Origin: Kribbella solani
GTDB taxonomy: Bacteria > Actinomycetota > Actinomycetes > Propionibacteriales > Kribbellaceae
Assembly: GCF_014205295.1 (NCBI RefSeq)
Contig: NZ_JACHNF010000001.1
Coordinates: 7,006,001 to 7,070,000, forward strand
Direction of reading: 5' to 3'
Length of the DNA stretch: 64,000 nt
A program made the position numbers and the translations under genes. Each line of letters begins with the position of its first letter. Within the stretch, counting starts at the first letter, position 1. The notes beneath the pieces were generated by a model. It was not told where the DNA came from. It did not search any database and saw only the letters and a list, made by a program, of their open reading frames with translations. Below are positions 54,002-61,941 of the stretch, one piece after another.

Positions 54002-54379
54002 ATGAAGTACGTGGTGCTGATCCACTCCAACCCGCAACCGTGGGGTCACCCGACGATCGACTACACCCAGGTCGGGCGGGCCGTCCCGGACCAGGAGCGG
54101 GCGGCGATGGCCAAGGAGTTCGAGGAGATGCTGGGTGAGCTGTCCGAGTCCGGTGAACTGGTCACTGGGCTGGCCCTGGACGCTCCGGCGACCGCGCGGA
54201 CGTATCGGTTCGAGGGCAAGCGCCCGGTGAGTACGGACGGGCCGTACGCCGAGTCCAAGGAGCAGCTGGCCGGGTTCTTCGTACTCGACTGCGCCACCCG
54301 GGAACGCGCGGAAGAACTGGCCGCCAAGTTCGCCGGTCCCGGCGACGTGATCGAGCTCCGGCCGGAGATGGAATTCTGA
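54002..54379 (+). CDS. YciI/DGPF-family protein
   Basis: A 125-residue YCII-related protein. MKYVVLIHSNPQPWG starts it, and PVSTDGPYAESKEQLAGFFVLD carries the DGPF-type motif as DGPY. Strand-helix ATRERAEELAAKFAG is typical. These proteins accompany ECF42 sigma factors; biochemical role unknown. The ATG at 54002 has GGAGG about eight bases before. Preceded by an exact TGTCGA-N17-CGAC promoter. Confidence 0.9.
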   Translation: MKYVVLIHSNPQPWGHPTIDYTQVGRAVPDQERAAMAKEFEEMLGELSESGELVTGLALDAPATARTYRFEGKRPVSTDGPYAESKEQLAGFFVLDCATRERAEELAAKFAGPGDVIELRPEMEF

Positions 54380-54518
54380 TCACTGCGCGAGATTGCATGA
54401 TTTCGTACAGTAACGCGCGCGGCGTGACGAAACCGCGGATCGGGAGTGACGTACGCCGTACCGCGGCGGCGAAAGCTCCCTTACGCTGAGGGACTCACCG
54501 AGTGTCAGGAGGGGTGCC

Positions 54519-55100
54519 GTGACCACGGTCTTGCTGATGGGGCCGCCCGGAGCGGGCAAAGGAACGCACGCGGGGCTGCTCGCGGAGCACCTCGGCGTAC
54601 CGGTGATCGCCACCGGTGACCTGTTCCGGAGCAACATCGCGGACGGCACCGAGCTCGGCAAGACCGCGCAGGGTTACCTCGACGCCGGTGAGTACGTGCC
54701 GGACGAGGTCACCAACGGGATGGTCCGGGACCGGCTGGCCGAGCCCGACGCCGGTCCGGGATTCGTCCTCGACGGGTACCCGCGGACGCTCGACCAGGCC
54801 GGCGTGCTGGACGACATCCTCGGCCGGCAAGGGCGATCGCTGGACGCGGCGCTGGTGCTGCAGGTGCAGCCCGACGCCCTCGTCCACCGGCTGCTCCGGC
54901 GGGCCGAGCTCGAACACCGCTCCGACGACACCGAGGACGTCATCCGGCGCCGGTTCGAGGTCTACCACGCGCAGACCGCGCCGCTGTTCGACCTGTACGC
55001 CGATCGCGGGATTCACCACGAGGTCGACGCGTCCGCGGACATCGGCACCGTGCGTACGCGGGTCTGGCAGGTCGCGGTCCAGCTCAAGCCGGCGGCCTGA
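54519..55100 (+). CDS. Adenylate kinase-like nucleoside monophosphate kinase (short, LID-less)
   Basis: A 193-residue P-loop kinase: GPPGAGKGT at residues 8-16, TGDLFRSNI (AMP-binding), GFVLDGYPRTLDQ, and EDVIRRRFEVYHAQTAPL. The zinc-type LID insertion is absent, as in short Adk/UMP-CMP kinases. It converts AMP plus ATP to two ADP. It lies outside a ribosomal-protein operon, where the main adk usually resides, so it is probably a second copy. GTG 54519 has AGGAGGGG; a TACGCT -10 lies at 54482-54487. Confidence 0.92.
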   Translation: MTTVLLMGPPGAGKGTHAGLLAEHLGVPVIATGDLFRSNIADGTELGKTAQGYLDAGEYVPDEVTNGMVRDRLAEPDAGPGFVLDGYPRTLDQAGVLDDILGRQGRSLDAALVLQVQPDALVHRLLRRAELEHRSDDTEDVIRRRFEVYHAQTAPLFDLYADRGIHHEVDASADIGTVRTRVWQVAVQLKPAA

Positions 55101-55144
55101 GTGTTCGTGGGAACATCCGTTGGGCGGAGCAAGTTGTTCTGAGC

Positions 55145-56194
55145 ATGCATGGTGAGTACAAGGTGCCGGGCGGGAAGCTTGTCGTCGCCGATCTGGACGT
55201 GGTCGACAACCACGTCCGGGCCGCGCAGATCTCCGGGGACTTCTTCCTCGAACCGGACGACGCGCTGGAGCGGATCAACGGAGCACTGGCCGGTCTCCCG
55301 GTAGGCACCGCGGCGGCACAGATCGCCGCCCGGGTCCGTGGCGTGCTCGGCGACGGGGTCGAGATGCTCGGCTTCTCGCCCGAGGCGGTGGCGGTCGCGG
55401 TCCGGCGGGCGCTGACCGGAGCAACTGGTTGGCGCGACCATCAATGGGAGTTCGTCCACGACGTACCGCGGGAGCCGGCGCTGCAGATGGCGCTGGACGA
55501 GGTGCTGGCCGAGCAGGTCGGCAACGGCGAACGTCCGCCGACGCTGCGGGTCTGGGAATGGGCCTCGAACGCGGTCATCATCGGCAGTTTCCAGTCCGTA
55601 CGCAACGAGGTCGACCTGGACGGCGCGGCGCGCAACGACGTCACCGTCGTACGCCGGATCAGCGGCGGCGGCGCGATGTTCGTCGAACCTGGCAACACGA
55701 TCACGTACTCGCTGTACGTTCCGGAATCGCTGGTTTCGGGGCTGTCGTTCGTCGAGTCGTACGCGTACCTGGACGACTGGGTGATTGGTGCACTCAACGA
55801 TCTCGGGATCGCGGCCACGTACCAGCCGATCAACGACATCACCTCACCGGCCGGGAAGATCGCCGGCGCCGCGCAGAAGCGGTTCGCCGGCGGGGCGGTG
55901 CTGCATCACGTCACGATGGCGTACGACATGGATGCGGCGAAGATGCTGGACGTACTCCGGATCGGCCGCGAAAAGCTGTCCGACAAGGGGACCACGAGCG
56001 CGAACAAGCGCGTCGACCCCTTGCGCAGCCAGACCGGGCTCGACCGCGCGGACGTGATCGAGCGGATGGTGGGCACCTTCAAGGCCCGTTACGGCCTGGC
56101 GCCCGGTGCGATCGACGACGCGACGGTCGAGCTCGCCGACGACCGGGTCAGGACGAAGTTCGGCACCGAGGAGTGGCTCACCCGCGTCCCGTGA
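55145..56194 (+). CDS. Lipoate--protein ligase with N-terminal accessory domain
   Basis: A 349-residue enzyme. Residues 1-95 (MHGEYKVPGGKLVVADLDV) resemble the small accessory domain that is C-terminal in E. coli LplA; the catalytic BPL/LplA/LipB domain follows (about 100-345) with RRISGGGAMFVEPGN (lipoyl-AMP binding) and ITSPAGKIAGAAQKR, whose Lys after KI is catalytic. It attaches lipoate (or octanoate) to E2 and H proteins. Domain order is reversed relative to LplA. It lies 44 bp after the adenylate kinase and may be co-transcribed. Confidence 0.88.
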   Translation: MHGEYKVPGGKLVVADLDVVDNHVRAAQISGDFFLEPDDALERINGALAGLPVGTAAAQIAARVRGVLGDGVEMLGFSPEAVAVAVRRALTGATGWRDHQWEFVHDVPREPALQMALDEVLAEQVGNGERPPTLRVWEWASNAVIIGSFQSVRNEVDLDGAARNDVTVVRRISGGGAMFVEPGNTITYSLYVPESLVSGLSFVESYAYLDDWVIGALNDLGIAATYQPINDITSPAGKIAGAAQKRFAGGAVLHHVTMAYDMDAAKMLDVLRIGREKLSDKGTTSANKRVDPLRSQTGLDRADVIERMVGTFKARYGLAPGAIDDATVELADDRVRTKFGTEEWLTRVP

Positions 56195-56234
56195 CCGCTG
56201 CGCGGATTACGCCGGGTTGGTTGCGCCGGGTTGG

Positions 56235-57062
56235 TTACTCGGGCGTGGTGATGGGGACGGCCGTGCCGCTGACGTGGACGCGGTTGTCGCCCGGGCGTAG
56301 TTCCACCGTGATCAGGCTCGGGCGGCCGAGGTCGTCGCCTTGGTGCAGCGTGATCTTCGGCTGACCGAGGCCCAGCTCACGCAGGTACGCGCCGAACGCG
56401 GCCGCCGCCGCGCCGGTGGCCGGGTCCTCGACGACCCCGCCGACCGGAAACGGGTCGCGTACATGAAAAACGGTCGGCGACTCGCGCCAGACGAGCTGCA
56501 AGGTGGTGAGATCGCGCTCCAGCATGTACGCGAGCAGCCGATCGAAGTCGTAGTCCAGCTCGGCCAGCCGCTCCCGGGTAGCCGCCGCCAGCACAAGATG
56601 ACGCGCCCCCGCGTACGCGACCCGCGGCGGCAGCGCCGGCTCGAGATCACCCGCCGACCACCGCAGGATCTCCAGCACATCACCAAGCTCAACCGGTTCA
56701 ACGGCCGGCTCGACACTGCTCAGCGTCGCCCGCAACCCCGCATCCACACTCACCGGCACGATCCCGGCCGGCGTCGAGAACACCAGTTCCCCAGGCCCAA
56801 CCCGCTCCGCCAACGCAACCGCCGTCGCCACCGTCGCATGCCCACAGAACGGCACCTCCGCCTTCGGCGAAAAGTACCGAACCGTCCGCACCCCGCCCGC
56901 ATCCGGCCCACCCGTCAGGAACGCCGTCTCGGAGTACCCAACCTCCGCCGCGATCGCCTGCATCTCCCGCCCATCCAGCCCACCAGCATCCAGCACCACC
57001 CCCGCCGGATTCCCCCCACCCGGATCCCCAGTGAACGCGGCATAGCGCAGCACAGTCGTCAT
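56235..57062 (-). CDS. PhzF-family isomerase/epimerase-like protein
   Basis: A 275-residue protein with the DAP-epimerase-like double fold. RYAAFTGDPGGGNPAGVVLDAGGL at the start, catalytic Glu45 in VGYSETAF, PFCGHATVATA and VVEDPATGAAAAAFGAYL are PhzF hallmarks. PhzF acts as isomerase in phenazine synthesis, but most homologues have other, unknown substrates. No phenazine genes are present here. ATG 57062 is chosen. It lies 12 bp downstream of the nucleotidyltransferase gene on the same strand. Confidence 0.92.
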   Translation of the reverse strand: MTTVLRYAAFTGDPGGGNPAGVVLDAGGLDGREMQAIAAEVGYSETAFLTGGPDAGGVRTVRYFSPKAEVPFCGHATVATAVALAERVGPGELVFSTPAGIVPVSVDAGLRATLSSVEPAVEPVELGDVLEILRWSAGDLEPALPPRVAYAGARHLVLAAATRERLAELDYDFDRLLAYMLERDLTTLQLVWRESPTVFHVRDPFPVGGVVEDPATGAAAAAFGAYLRELGLGQPKITLHQGDDLGRPSLITVELRPGDNRVHVSGTAVPITTPE

Positions 57063-57074
57063 ACGCCCATCCAA

Positions 57075-57626
57075 TCAGCCACCGGCCAGCTCCGCGATCT
57101 GCTGGACGTAGTCGACAAGGAACGGGTCATGCTCCTCGAAGGGATAAGCGAGGTAATAGGCGTCCACCGCTGCCGGTGCGCTCACGAATCCACACCGAGG
57201 CCACAGCGCGATCATGTCGTCGTGGTCCGGCGCGCGGCTGGCCAGCAGCTTCATCAGAAAAATCTGCTGCGCCGGCGGGCAGAGGACGGTGAGATGACTG
57301 TGTTCGTACACCACTTCGCAGTTGTCGAGGTCAAGTCCGGCAGGGGAGAACATCGCGGCGGAGTCGTTGAGCCAGCTTGCTTTCAGACCGTGTCGCTCGC
57401 CCACCTGGCGGACGACGCTCTTCACCTCTTTGGTCAGCCTGGTCAGAGAGTCGACGTCCGCGGTGGACTCGCGAAGATCGTGCAAGGCCAGGTACGACCC
57501 ACCGACGACAACCAACCGGCAGGAAAGACTCCGGCCGGCCAGTTCGTCGGCGAGTTCGGTGAGGTGGTCGAGGATCTCTGCCTTGTTCAGGACGACGGGA
57601 ACTCGGCCAGGGGTTCCGTGGCTCAT
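57075..57626 (-). CDS. Nucleotidyltransferase-fold protein (DUF6036/AbiEii-like), partner of XRE gene
   Basis: A 183-residue protein. LVVVGGSYLALHDLRESTADVDSL (about 44-67) is the GGS-x(n)-DxD nucleotidyltransferase motif, with metal-binding Asp residues in ADVDS. The rest (QQIFLMKLLASRAPDHDDMIAL) matches DUF6036/AbiEii-like proteins, many of which are toxins of type IV-like toxin-antitoxin pairs. ATG 57626 overlaps the XRE stop (ATGA), so the two are co-translated, with the HTH gene first as in such modules. Activity is inference. Confidence 0.8.
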   Translation of the reverse strand: MSHGTPGRVPVVLNKAEILDHLTELADELAGRSLSCRLVVVGGSYLALHDLRESTADVDSLTRLTKEVKSVVRQVGERHGLKASWLNDSAAMFSPAGLDLDNCEVVYEHSHLTVLCPPAQQIFLMKLLASRAPDHDDMIALWPRCGFVSAPAAVDAYYLAYPFEEHDPFLVDYVQQIAELAGG

Positions 57627-58207
57627 GCCGCGTTGCGCCAAAGGTCGTGGGTGGGGAGCCAGATGTTGCGGGCTGCCAGTTGGATTGGGGTCTGTGCCCG
57701 CGCCCGGCGGATCCGGGCCGGCGTGCCGGGCGTCTCCCAGGGCGTGGGTGATGACGGAACCGATCGGGTCCAGCGTGGGCGGGGGAGCCCGGCGTCGTCG
57801 GCCAGCTTCTCCGCGACGCCGGCCAGCAGTGCGTCGAACGCGGCGTCACCGGTTCGGTCCGGCGGGGACGCGATTGCCGCCGCGGTAAGTTCAGGATGCT
57901 CGGCGAGGACGTCCAGGAATCCCCGCAAGCGTGCCCAGTTGATCTTGCGGACCCGCGCATCAGGGGCGTACGCCCCGGCCAGACTTCCGATCGTGAGTTC
58001 CGGCGCCAGTGCGGGCGTCCGCACTGCGACCGACAACTCCTGGCCCGCGGCCGCGACAAGCCGGGACAGCATGGTCAGCGTCGGGTCACTCGATCCCGCC
58101 TCTATCCGTGAGACGGTCGAGGTCGGAACCCCGGCTTTGGCCGCCAGCGCGCTTCTGGACAGGCCGGCATCCTCCCGTGCCTGTCTCAGTAAGTCGCCCG
58201 CGCTCAT
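57623..58207 (-). CDS. XRE-family HTH protein paired with nucleotidyltransferase
   Basis: A 194-residue protein. Cro/C1-type HTH at about 3-60: AGDLLRQAREDAGLSRSALAAKAGVPTSTVSRIEAG. The C-terminal 130 residues are an uncharacterised helical domain ending with RNIWLPTHDLW. It heads a two-gene unit with the nucleotidyltransferase and would be the antitoxin/repressor in a toxin-antitoxin reading. ATG 58207 begins at the HTH; a palindrome at 58212-58227 lies just upstream as likely operator. No clear Shine-Dalgarno is visible. Confidence 0.85.
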   Translation of the reverse strand: MSAGDLLRQAREDAGLSRSALAAKAGVPTSTVSRIEAGSSDPTLTMLSRLVAAAGQELSVAVRTPALAPELTIGSLAGAYAPDARVRKINWARLRGFLDVLAEHPELTAAAIASPPDRTGDAAFDALLAGVAEKLADDAGLPRPRWTRSVPSSPTPWETPGTPARIRRARAQTPIQLAARNIWLPTHDLWRNAA

Positions 58208-58211
58208 GTAA

Positions 58212-58227
58212 GTAGCATATATGCAAC
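58212..58227. promoter_or_regulatory. Palindrome at the XRE gene start
   Basis: GTAGCATATATGCAAC contains the perfect palindrome GCATATATGC (58215-58224) with GT/AC flanks. It is 5 bp before the XRE ATG, where an autorepressor would block transcription, and is AT-rich in a GC-rich region. Confidence 0.6.
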
Positions 58228-58271
58228 ATCTGGTGGTTCTCAACGCTCGCCGGCCGCGTAGCGTGCGGGTT

Positions 58272-58655
58272 ATGGGTATCGGGTACGTGATTTTGTACGT
58301 GGGGGAGCTTGAGGTTTCAGTGGGGTTCTACCGGGATGTGGTGGGGCTGGCGTACAAGTTCACGGATGCGGGGTACGCCGAGTTCGACGCGGGTGGGGTG
58401 CGGTTCGGGTTGTACGAGCGGCGGCGGGCGGAGTGGTTGACGGGGGAGGTGGTGTCGCCGGGGGCGGGTGGGGAGGTGGTGGTGATGGTCGACGACGTGG
58501 ATGGGTGCGCGGCGCGGTTGCGGGCGGCCGGGGTGCCGGTGCTGAGTGGGCCGGCGGACCGTCCGTGGGGACATCGGACGGTCCACGTGGCTGACCCGGA
58601 TGGTTTCGTGGTCGAGTTCGCGCAGGAGATCCCGCGAACCCGCCGGCGCCAGTAG
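58272..58655 (+). CDS. VOC-family (glyoxalase/bleomycin-resistance fold) protein
   Basis: A 127-residue protein with paired beta-alpha-beta-beta-beta units. IGYVILYVGELEVSVGFYRDVVGL opens it, GVRFGLYERR and the late VHVADPDGFVVEFAQ (metal-ligand Glu in VEF) are standard. VOC proteins bind a metal or a drug; role unknown. ATG 58272 has no Shine-Dalgarno, but TAGCGT lies seven bases before it, indicating a leaderless message. Confidence 0.9.
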   Translation: MGIGYVILYVGELEVSVGFYRDVVGLAYKFTDAGYAEFDAGGVRFGLYERRRAEWLTGEVVSPGAGGEVVVMVDDVDGCAARLRAAGVPVLSGPADRPWGHRTVHVADPDGFVVEFAQEIPRTRRRQ

Positions 58656-58709
58656 GCCTGCATCCGCGTCAACGGCGGCCTACCGGCGTACGCGTCAAGG
58701 GCGGCCGGG

Positions 58710-59387
58710 TCAGCGGCGGTTTTGTTGCCAGCGTTGGCGGGACATGCCGCTGATCAGGACGATCCAGAACAGGCCCCACAGCAACCACGGTGCGGTCAGA
58801 GCGATCGAGCTGATCACCAGACCGACCATCAGGAACGGCGCGATCATCAGGAACGCCGGCGGGGGAGCGGCGCGGCGCGGGCCTCGGACCGGCCAACCCT
58901 GCTGAGCTACCTGTACCTCGGCCGATGCCGGCAGGTCGTCGAAGAGCGGCTCGATGTCATCCACGTACCGGGCGCGCGTCGCCTGCTCGCTCCGCTCCTC
59001 GAACTCCGCCTGGGTCAACCGCCCGGCGACAAAGTGCTCGCCGAGCGCCGAAACCGCGCGATCCCGCTCGGAATCGCCGATCCGCAGCCGTTTACCGGCG
59101 CTGCCGCCCCGTCGGCCCGTCTCTTCACCGTCACCCCGTTGGCCCGCCTGCTCGCCGTCGTCCTCGCGCCGGGTGGTGCTGTCCTGCAGGTTGTTCAGCA
59201 TCATCGGCCAGCTGGTGCCCCGTCGGCCTGTCTGCGCACCGGCCCCGCCGTTCCAGCCTGATCCGTTCCAGCTCGGGCCGTTCCAGCTCTGCCACTCGCG
59301 TTGCCAGTTGCGTTGCCACTCACGGTGCCATTCGCGCCGGGCGGCGCGGGCGGCCGCGCGGCGGTCGCGGTCGGAGGATGCGCTCAT
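58710..59387 (-). CDS. DUF1707 membrane-associated protein with Trp repeats
   Basis: A 225-residue protein. The N-terminus has Trp-rich repeats: REWHREWQRNWQREWQ then W-N-G triplets (about residues 18-48). A DUF1707 domain follows (about 102-155; LRIGDSERDRAVSALGEHF and LTQAEFEERSEQATRARY). Two hydrophobic helices near the C-terminus (about 175-215) anchor it in the membrane. DUF1707 is an actinobacterial domain of unknown role. ATG 59387 overlaps the padR stop (ATGA), so it is the second gene of the padR operon. Confidence 0.9.
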   Translation of the reverse strand: MSASSDRDRRAAARAARREWHREWQRNWQREWQSWNGPSWNGSGWNGGAGAQTGRRGTSWPMMLNNLQDSTTRREDDGEQAGQRGDGEETGRRGGSAGKRLRIGDSERDRAVSALGEHFVAGRLTQAEFEERSEQATRARYVDDIEPLFDDLPASAEVQVAQQGWPVRGPRRAAPPPAFLMIAPFLMVGLVISSIALTAPWLLWGLFWIVLISGMSRQRWQQNRR

Positions 59388-60079
59388 GACCGGTCCCGCT
59401 CGCCGTCCGGCTCGCCGGCGTCGTCTTCGGCGAGGATGCCGTACAGCTTGCGGCGCAGCTCGCCGACCGCGTCCCGGGCCTTCGCCTGCTGCTCCGGCGT
59501 TCCGGTCGCCATGATCTGCCACATCGCGGTCGCGACCTGCCCGAGCACCGGCCGGAAGCCGTTCTCGTCGTCGCCACCGGGCGCGCTCATCGCCTCCCAG
59601 GGCGCGGACACCTCGTCCTGGTGCTCCCCGACGTACGTGCGGCCCTCGTCGGTGAGCCGGAACGTACGCCGCCCGGCCTCCGCGTCCGCGGTCACCAGGC
59701 CCTCGTCCTCGAGCTGCTGCAGCGTCGGGTAGATCGAGCCGGGGCTCGGCTTCCACACGCCGCCGCTGCGCTCGGCGATCTCCTGGATGATCTGGTACCC
59801 GTTCATCGGCTGTTCGGCGAGCACGGCCAGGATCGCCGCCCGGACGTCGCCACGCCGCGCCTTCGGTCCGCGCCAGCGCGGCGGCGGACCCCACGGCGGG
59901 CCGAACATCTGCCCGCCACCGAACATCCCCCACTGCGGGCCGTACTTCTGCTGATGCCCCTGGTGGGTGCGGCGGCCGGTCATCGCCGCGCGCAACTCGT
60001 CAATGATCTCGTCAAAAGTCGAACAGTGCCGCGTGAACTGCGCCCAAGGCCAGCCCGCGGCGTACGCCGATCCGGTCAT
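59384..60079 (-). CDS. PadR-family transcriptional regulator
   Basis: A 231-residue regulator. An N-terminal extension with Gly/Pro/Trp/Gln-rich sequence precedes the PadR winged helix (about 75-150; RRGDVRAAILAVLAEQPMNGYQIIQEIAER, KPSPGSIYPTLQQLEDEGLV, TFRLTDEGRTY) and a short C-terminal helix. ATG 60079 is chosen: GGGTGG lies five bases before and a 35-bp dyad lies just upstream; an earlier ATG (60145) would place the dyad inside the gene. It probably represses itself and the co-transcribed DUF1707 gene, often in envelope-stress circuits. Confidence 0.87.
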   Translation of the reverse strand: MTGSAYAAGWPWAQFTRHCSTFDEIIDELRAAMTGRRTHQGHQQKYGPQWGMFGGGQMFGPPWGPPPRWRGPKARRGDVRAAILAVLAEQPMNGYQIIQEIAERSGGVWKPSPGSIYPTLQQLEDEGLVTADAEAGRRTFRLTDEGRTYVGEHQDEVSAPWEAMSAPGGDDENGFRPVLGQVATAMWQIMATGTPEQQAKARDAVGELRRKLYGILAEDDAGEPDGERDRS

Positions 60080-60109
60080 CTGGACCACCCGTCCCTTGCC
60101 AAAAGTGAC

Positions 60110-60144
60110 TGCGATAGTTCGACGATATATCGCGAACCATCGCA
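60110..60144. promoter_or_regulatory. PadR operator (35-bp dyad)
   Basis: TGCGATAGTTCG (60110-60121) and CGAACCATCGCA (60133-60144) match at 11 of 12 positions, and the 11-base centre holds CGATATATCG, itself a palindrome. The dyad lies 31 bp before the padR ATG and covers the probable -10. Confidence 0.75.
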
Positions 60145-60154
60145 ACCCAAGGAA

Positions 60155-60871
60155 TCAGCGGGTGAACTTCAGATCCTTCACTGTCGCCGCCAGCACGACC
60201 GCGTTGTCCTGCACGTTCACCGAGGTCAGCTGCGCGCCGAACGGCAACTCCGGCAGGCTGATCCCGCGCGCGAGCAGGTTCTTCAGCCGGTCCTGCAGAG
60301 CCGACGGGGCACCGGTAGCCGACTCCTCGAGAGCCAGTGCGATCCGGCCCTGCTGCACCTGCGGTACGACCGGGACGTCGATGTTGATGCCCTGCATCGC
60401 CAGCTTCGCGTGCAGCTTGCCGTTGACCACCTCGGTCGTCAGCCCGGCCAGTCCGGTACTGCGGACCGCCAGCCGCCCGACCTCCCGCGGCGACATCCGG
60501 ACCTGCATGTCGGTCGTGCCGACGGTGACGGTGCCGGACTGCTGGAACAGCAACGAGCGCGGCACATGAACGTTGTTCATGTCGACCGTCAGGTTCTCGC
60601 CCGGGACCTTGTCGAAGGTCGGCTTTCCCATCGTCAGGTTGACTTTGGAGAAGTCCTGCTTGATCAGCTGCGGGATGAAGAACCCGTTGATCTTCACGGA
60701 CGTGTCGGCGGAGCGTACGCCGTACTTCGCCGCCTCCTTCTGCGCCATCGAGGCGAGCTGGTTCTGCGCGACCACCCCGGCGACCTTGTCGACGACGAAC
60801 GCGAGGATCGCGACCAGCACCAGCGTCACGACGAGCCGGCGAAGCCACCGGCCCTGCCTGCTAGGACTCAT
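60155..60871 (-). CDS. DUF2993 (LmeA-like) phospholipid-binding protein
   Basis: A 238-residue protein with an N-terminal anchor (LVVTLVLVAILAFVVDKVAGV, about 13-33) and a DUF2993 domain facing outside: AVKINGFFIPQLIKQDFSKVNLTM-like strands (here TSVKINGFFIPQLIKQDF), LTVDMNNVHVPRS and PFGAQLTSVNVQDNAVVL. LmeA in mycobacteria binds phosphatidylinositides and aids envelope lipoglycan synthesis. The role here is inference. ATG 60871 has GGAAAGG upstream. Confidence 0.9.
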   Translation of the reverse strand: MSPSRQGRWLRRLVVTLVLVAILAFVVDKVAGVVAQNQLASMAQKEAAKYGVRSADTSVKINGFFIPQLIKQDFSKVNLTMGKPTFDKVPGENLTVDMNNVHVPRSLLFQQSGTVTVGTTDMQVRMSPREVGRLAVRSTGLAGLTTEVVNGKLHAKLAMQGINIDVPVVPQVQQGRIALALEESATGAPSALQDRLKNLLARGISLPELPFGAQLTSVNVQDNAVVLAATVKDLKFTR

Positions 60872-60910
60872 TGCTGCCTTTCCCGATCAGCCGTGCCGGA
60901 GGCGCGGAAT

Positions 60911-61801
60911 TCAACCCAGCATCTCCCTCAGCGCGTCGTCGGTGGACGTGGGTTCGAGGCCGAAAGCAACAGTCGCGGCGGTGGAGTCGAGAATGAACGG
61001 ACGCTGCCACTGGTACTGCATCTCCACTGTCTCGCGTGCGGCCGGATTGACCAACCCGGCCAGCCGAAGCAGTATCCCCGGAAGCGGCGCGACCCGCGCC
61101 GGCCGCGCACCTGCGAGCTCCGCGGCCCGCGTTGCGAGCTGGCGTACGGAGAGCGGTGCAGGTGTCGGTACGTGCCACGCACGGCCCCAGGAGCTCTCGT
61201 CATCGGCAACCGCGATCAGCGTCCGAGCGACATCGCCTACGTACGTCCAGCTGTGCGGCGCATCCAGCGCACCGGGCATCGCCCCGCGCTTACCGGCAAT
61301 CACCTTGGGCAGCACAGTCACGCTGAACGGGGACACCGCACCCTTACCCAGGTAGTCCGACCCGCGTACTTCAGCAGTCCGGATTCGCCCCGCCTCGTGC
61401 GCCGCCAGTGCATCGGCCCACACCTGCGCCCGTACCTGACCTTTCACCGTGTTCGGCAGCATCGGCAGGTCTTCCCGCATCGGCCCGTCCACCGCGCCGT
61501 ACCCGTACAGGTTCCCCGTGGTCACCAGCACCGCGCCGGACGCCTCAGCCGCCGCGACCAGCGCGGCACCAAGAGGCGGCCATTCGGTAGTCCACTTGCT
61601 GTACGCCGGTCCCGCGCACGAGTAGATCGCCCGCGCGCCGTCGACGTACGCGGTCAACCCTGCCTTGGCATCAGCGGTGACCCGCTCGACCCCGTCCGGG
61701 CCACCACCGGATCGGGTGATCACCCGAACCTGTTCGCCTCTGGCAACCAGCAACCGGGCCAATACGGACCCAACGGCCCCGGCCCCGACAACAACGTGCA
61801 T
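60911..61801 (-). CDS. NAD-dependent epimerase/reductase family protein
   Basis: A 296-residue extended SDR. Rossmann motif VVGAGAVGSVLARLL (about 4-18) is an atypical G-A-G-x-V-G version, AIYSCAGPAYSKW and VTTGNLYGYGAVDGPM follow. The classical YxxxK is not clear, so it may be a non-catalytic or altered member. The C-terminal helical part ends DDALREMLG. GGGGAG lies before ATG 61801. Substrate unknown. Confidence 0.85.
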   Translation of the reverse strand: MHVVVGAGAVGSVLARLLVARGEQVRVITRSGGGPDGVERVTADAKAGLTAYVDGARAIYSCAGPAYSKWTTEWPPLGAALVAAAEASGAVLVTTGNLYGYGAVDGPMREDLPMLPNTVKGQVRAQVWADALAAHEAGRIRTAEVRGSDYLGKGAVSPFSVTVLPKVIAGKRGAMPGALDAPHSWTYVGDVARTLIAVADDESSWGRAWHVPTPAPLSVRQLATRAAELAGARPARVAPLPGILLRLAGLVNPAARETVEMQYQWQRPFILDSTAATVAFGLEPTSTDDALREMLG

Positions 61802-61897
61802 GGCTGCTCCCCTTCGGTACTGGCATCGGTGGCGGGCCGAAGCCCACTCAGACGTTATCCGACCACGATGTCCAACCGGAGGGCGGTGCGCCGGGAA

Positions 61898-61931
61898 GGG
61901 TTTTGGCGCGAGTGACCTCGCGCCAAAGCCC
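61898..61931. terminator. Terminator of the acetate-transporter gene
   Basis: GGGTTTTGGCGCGAG (61898-61912) pairs with CTCGCGCCAAAGCCC (61917-61931) over 15 positions with one G-T pair and a four-base loop. It lies 10 bp after the stop of the leftward transporter gene. Confidence 0.85.
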
Positions 61932-61941
61932 ACTCGTGTAC

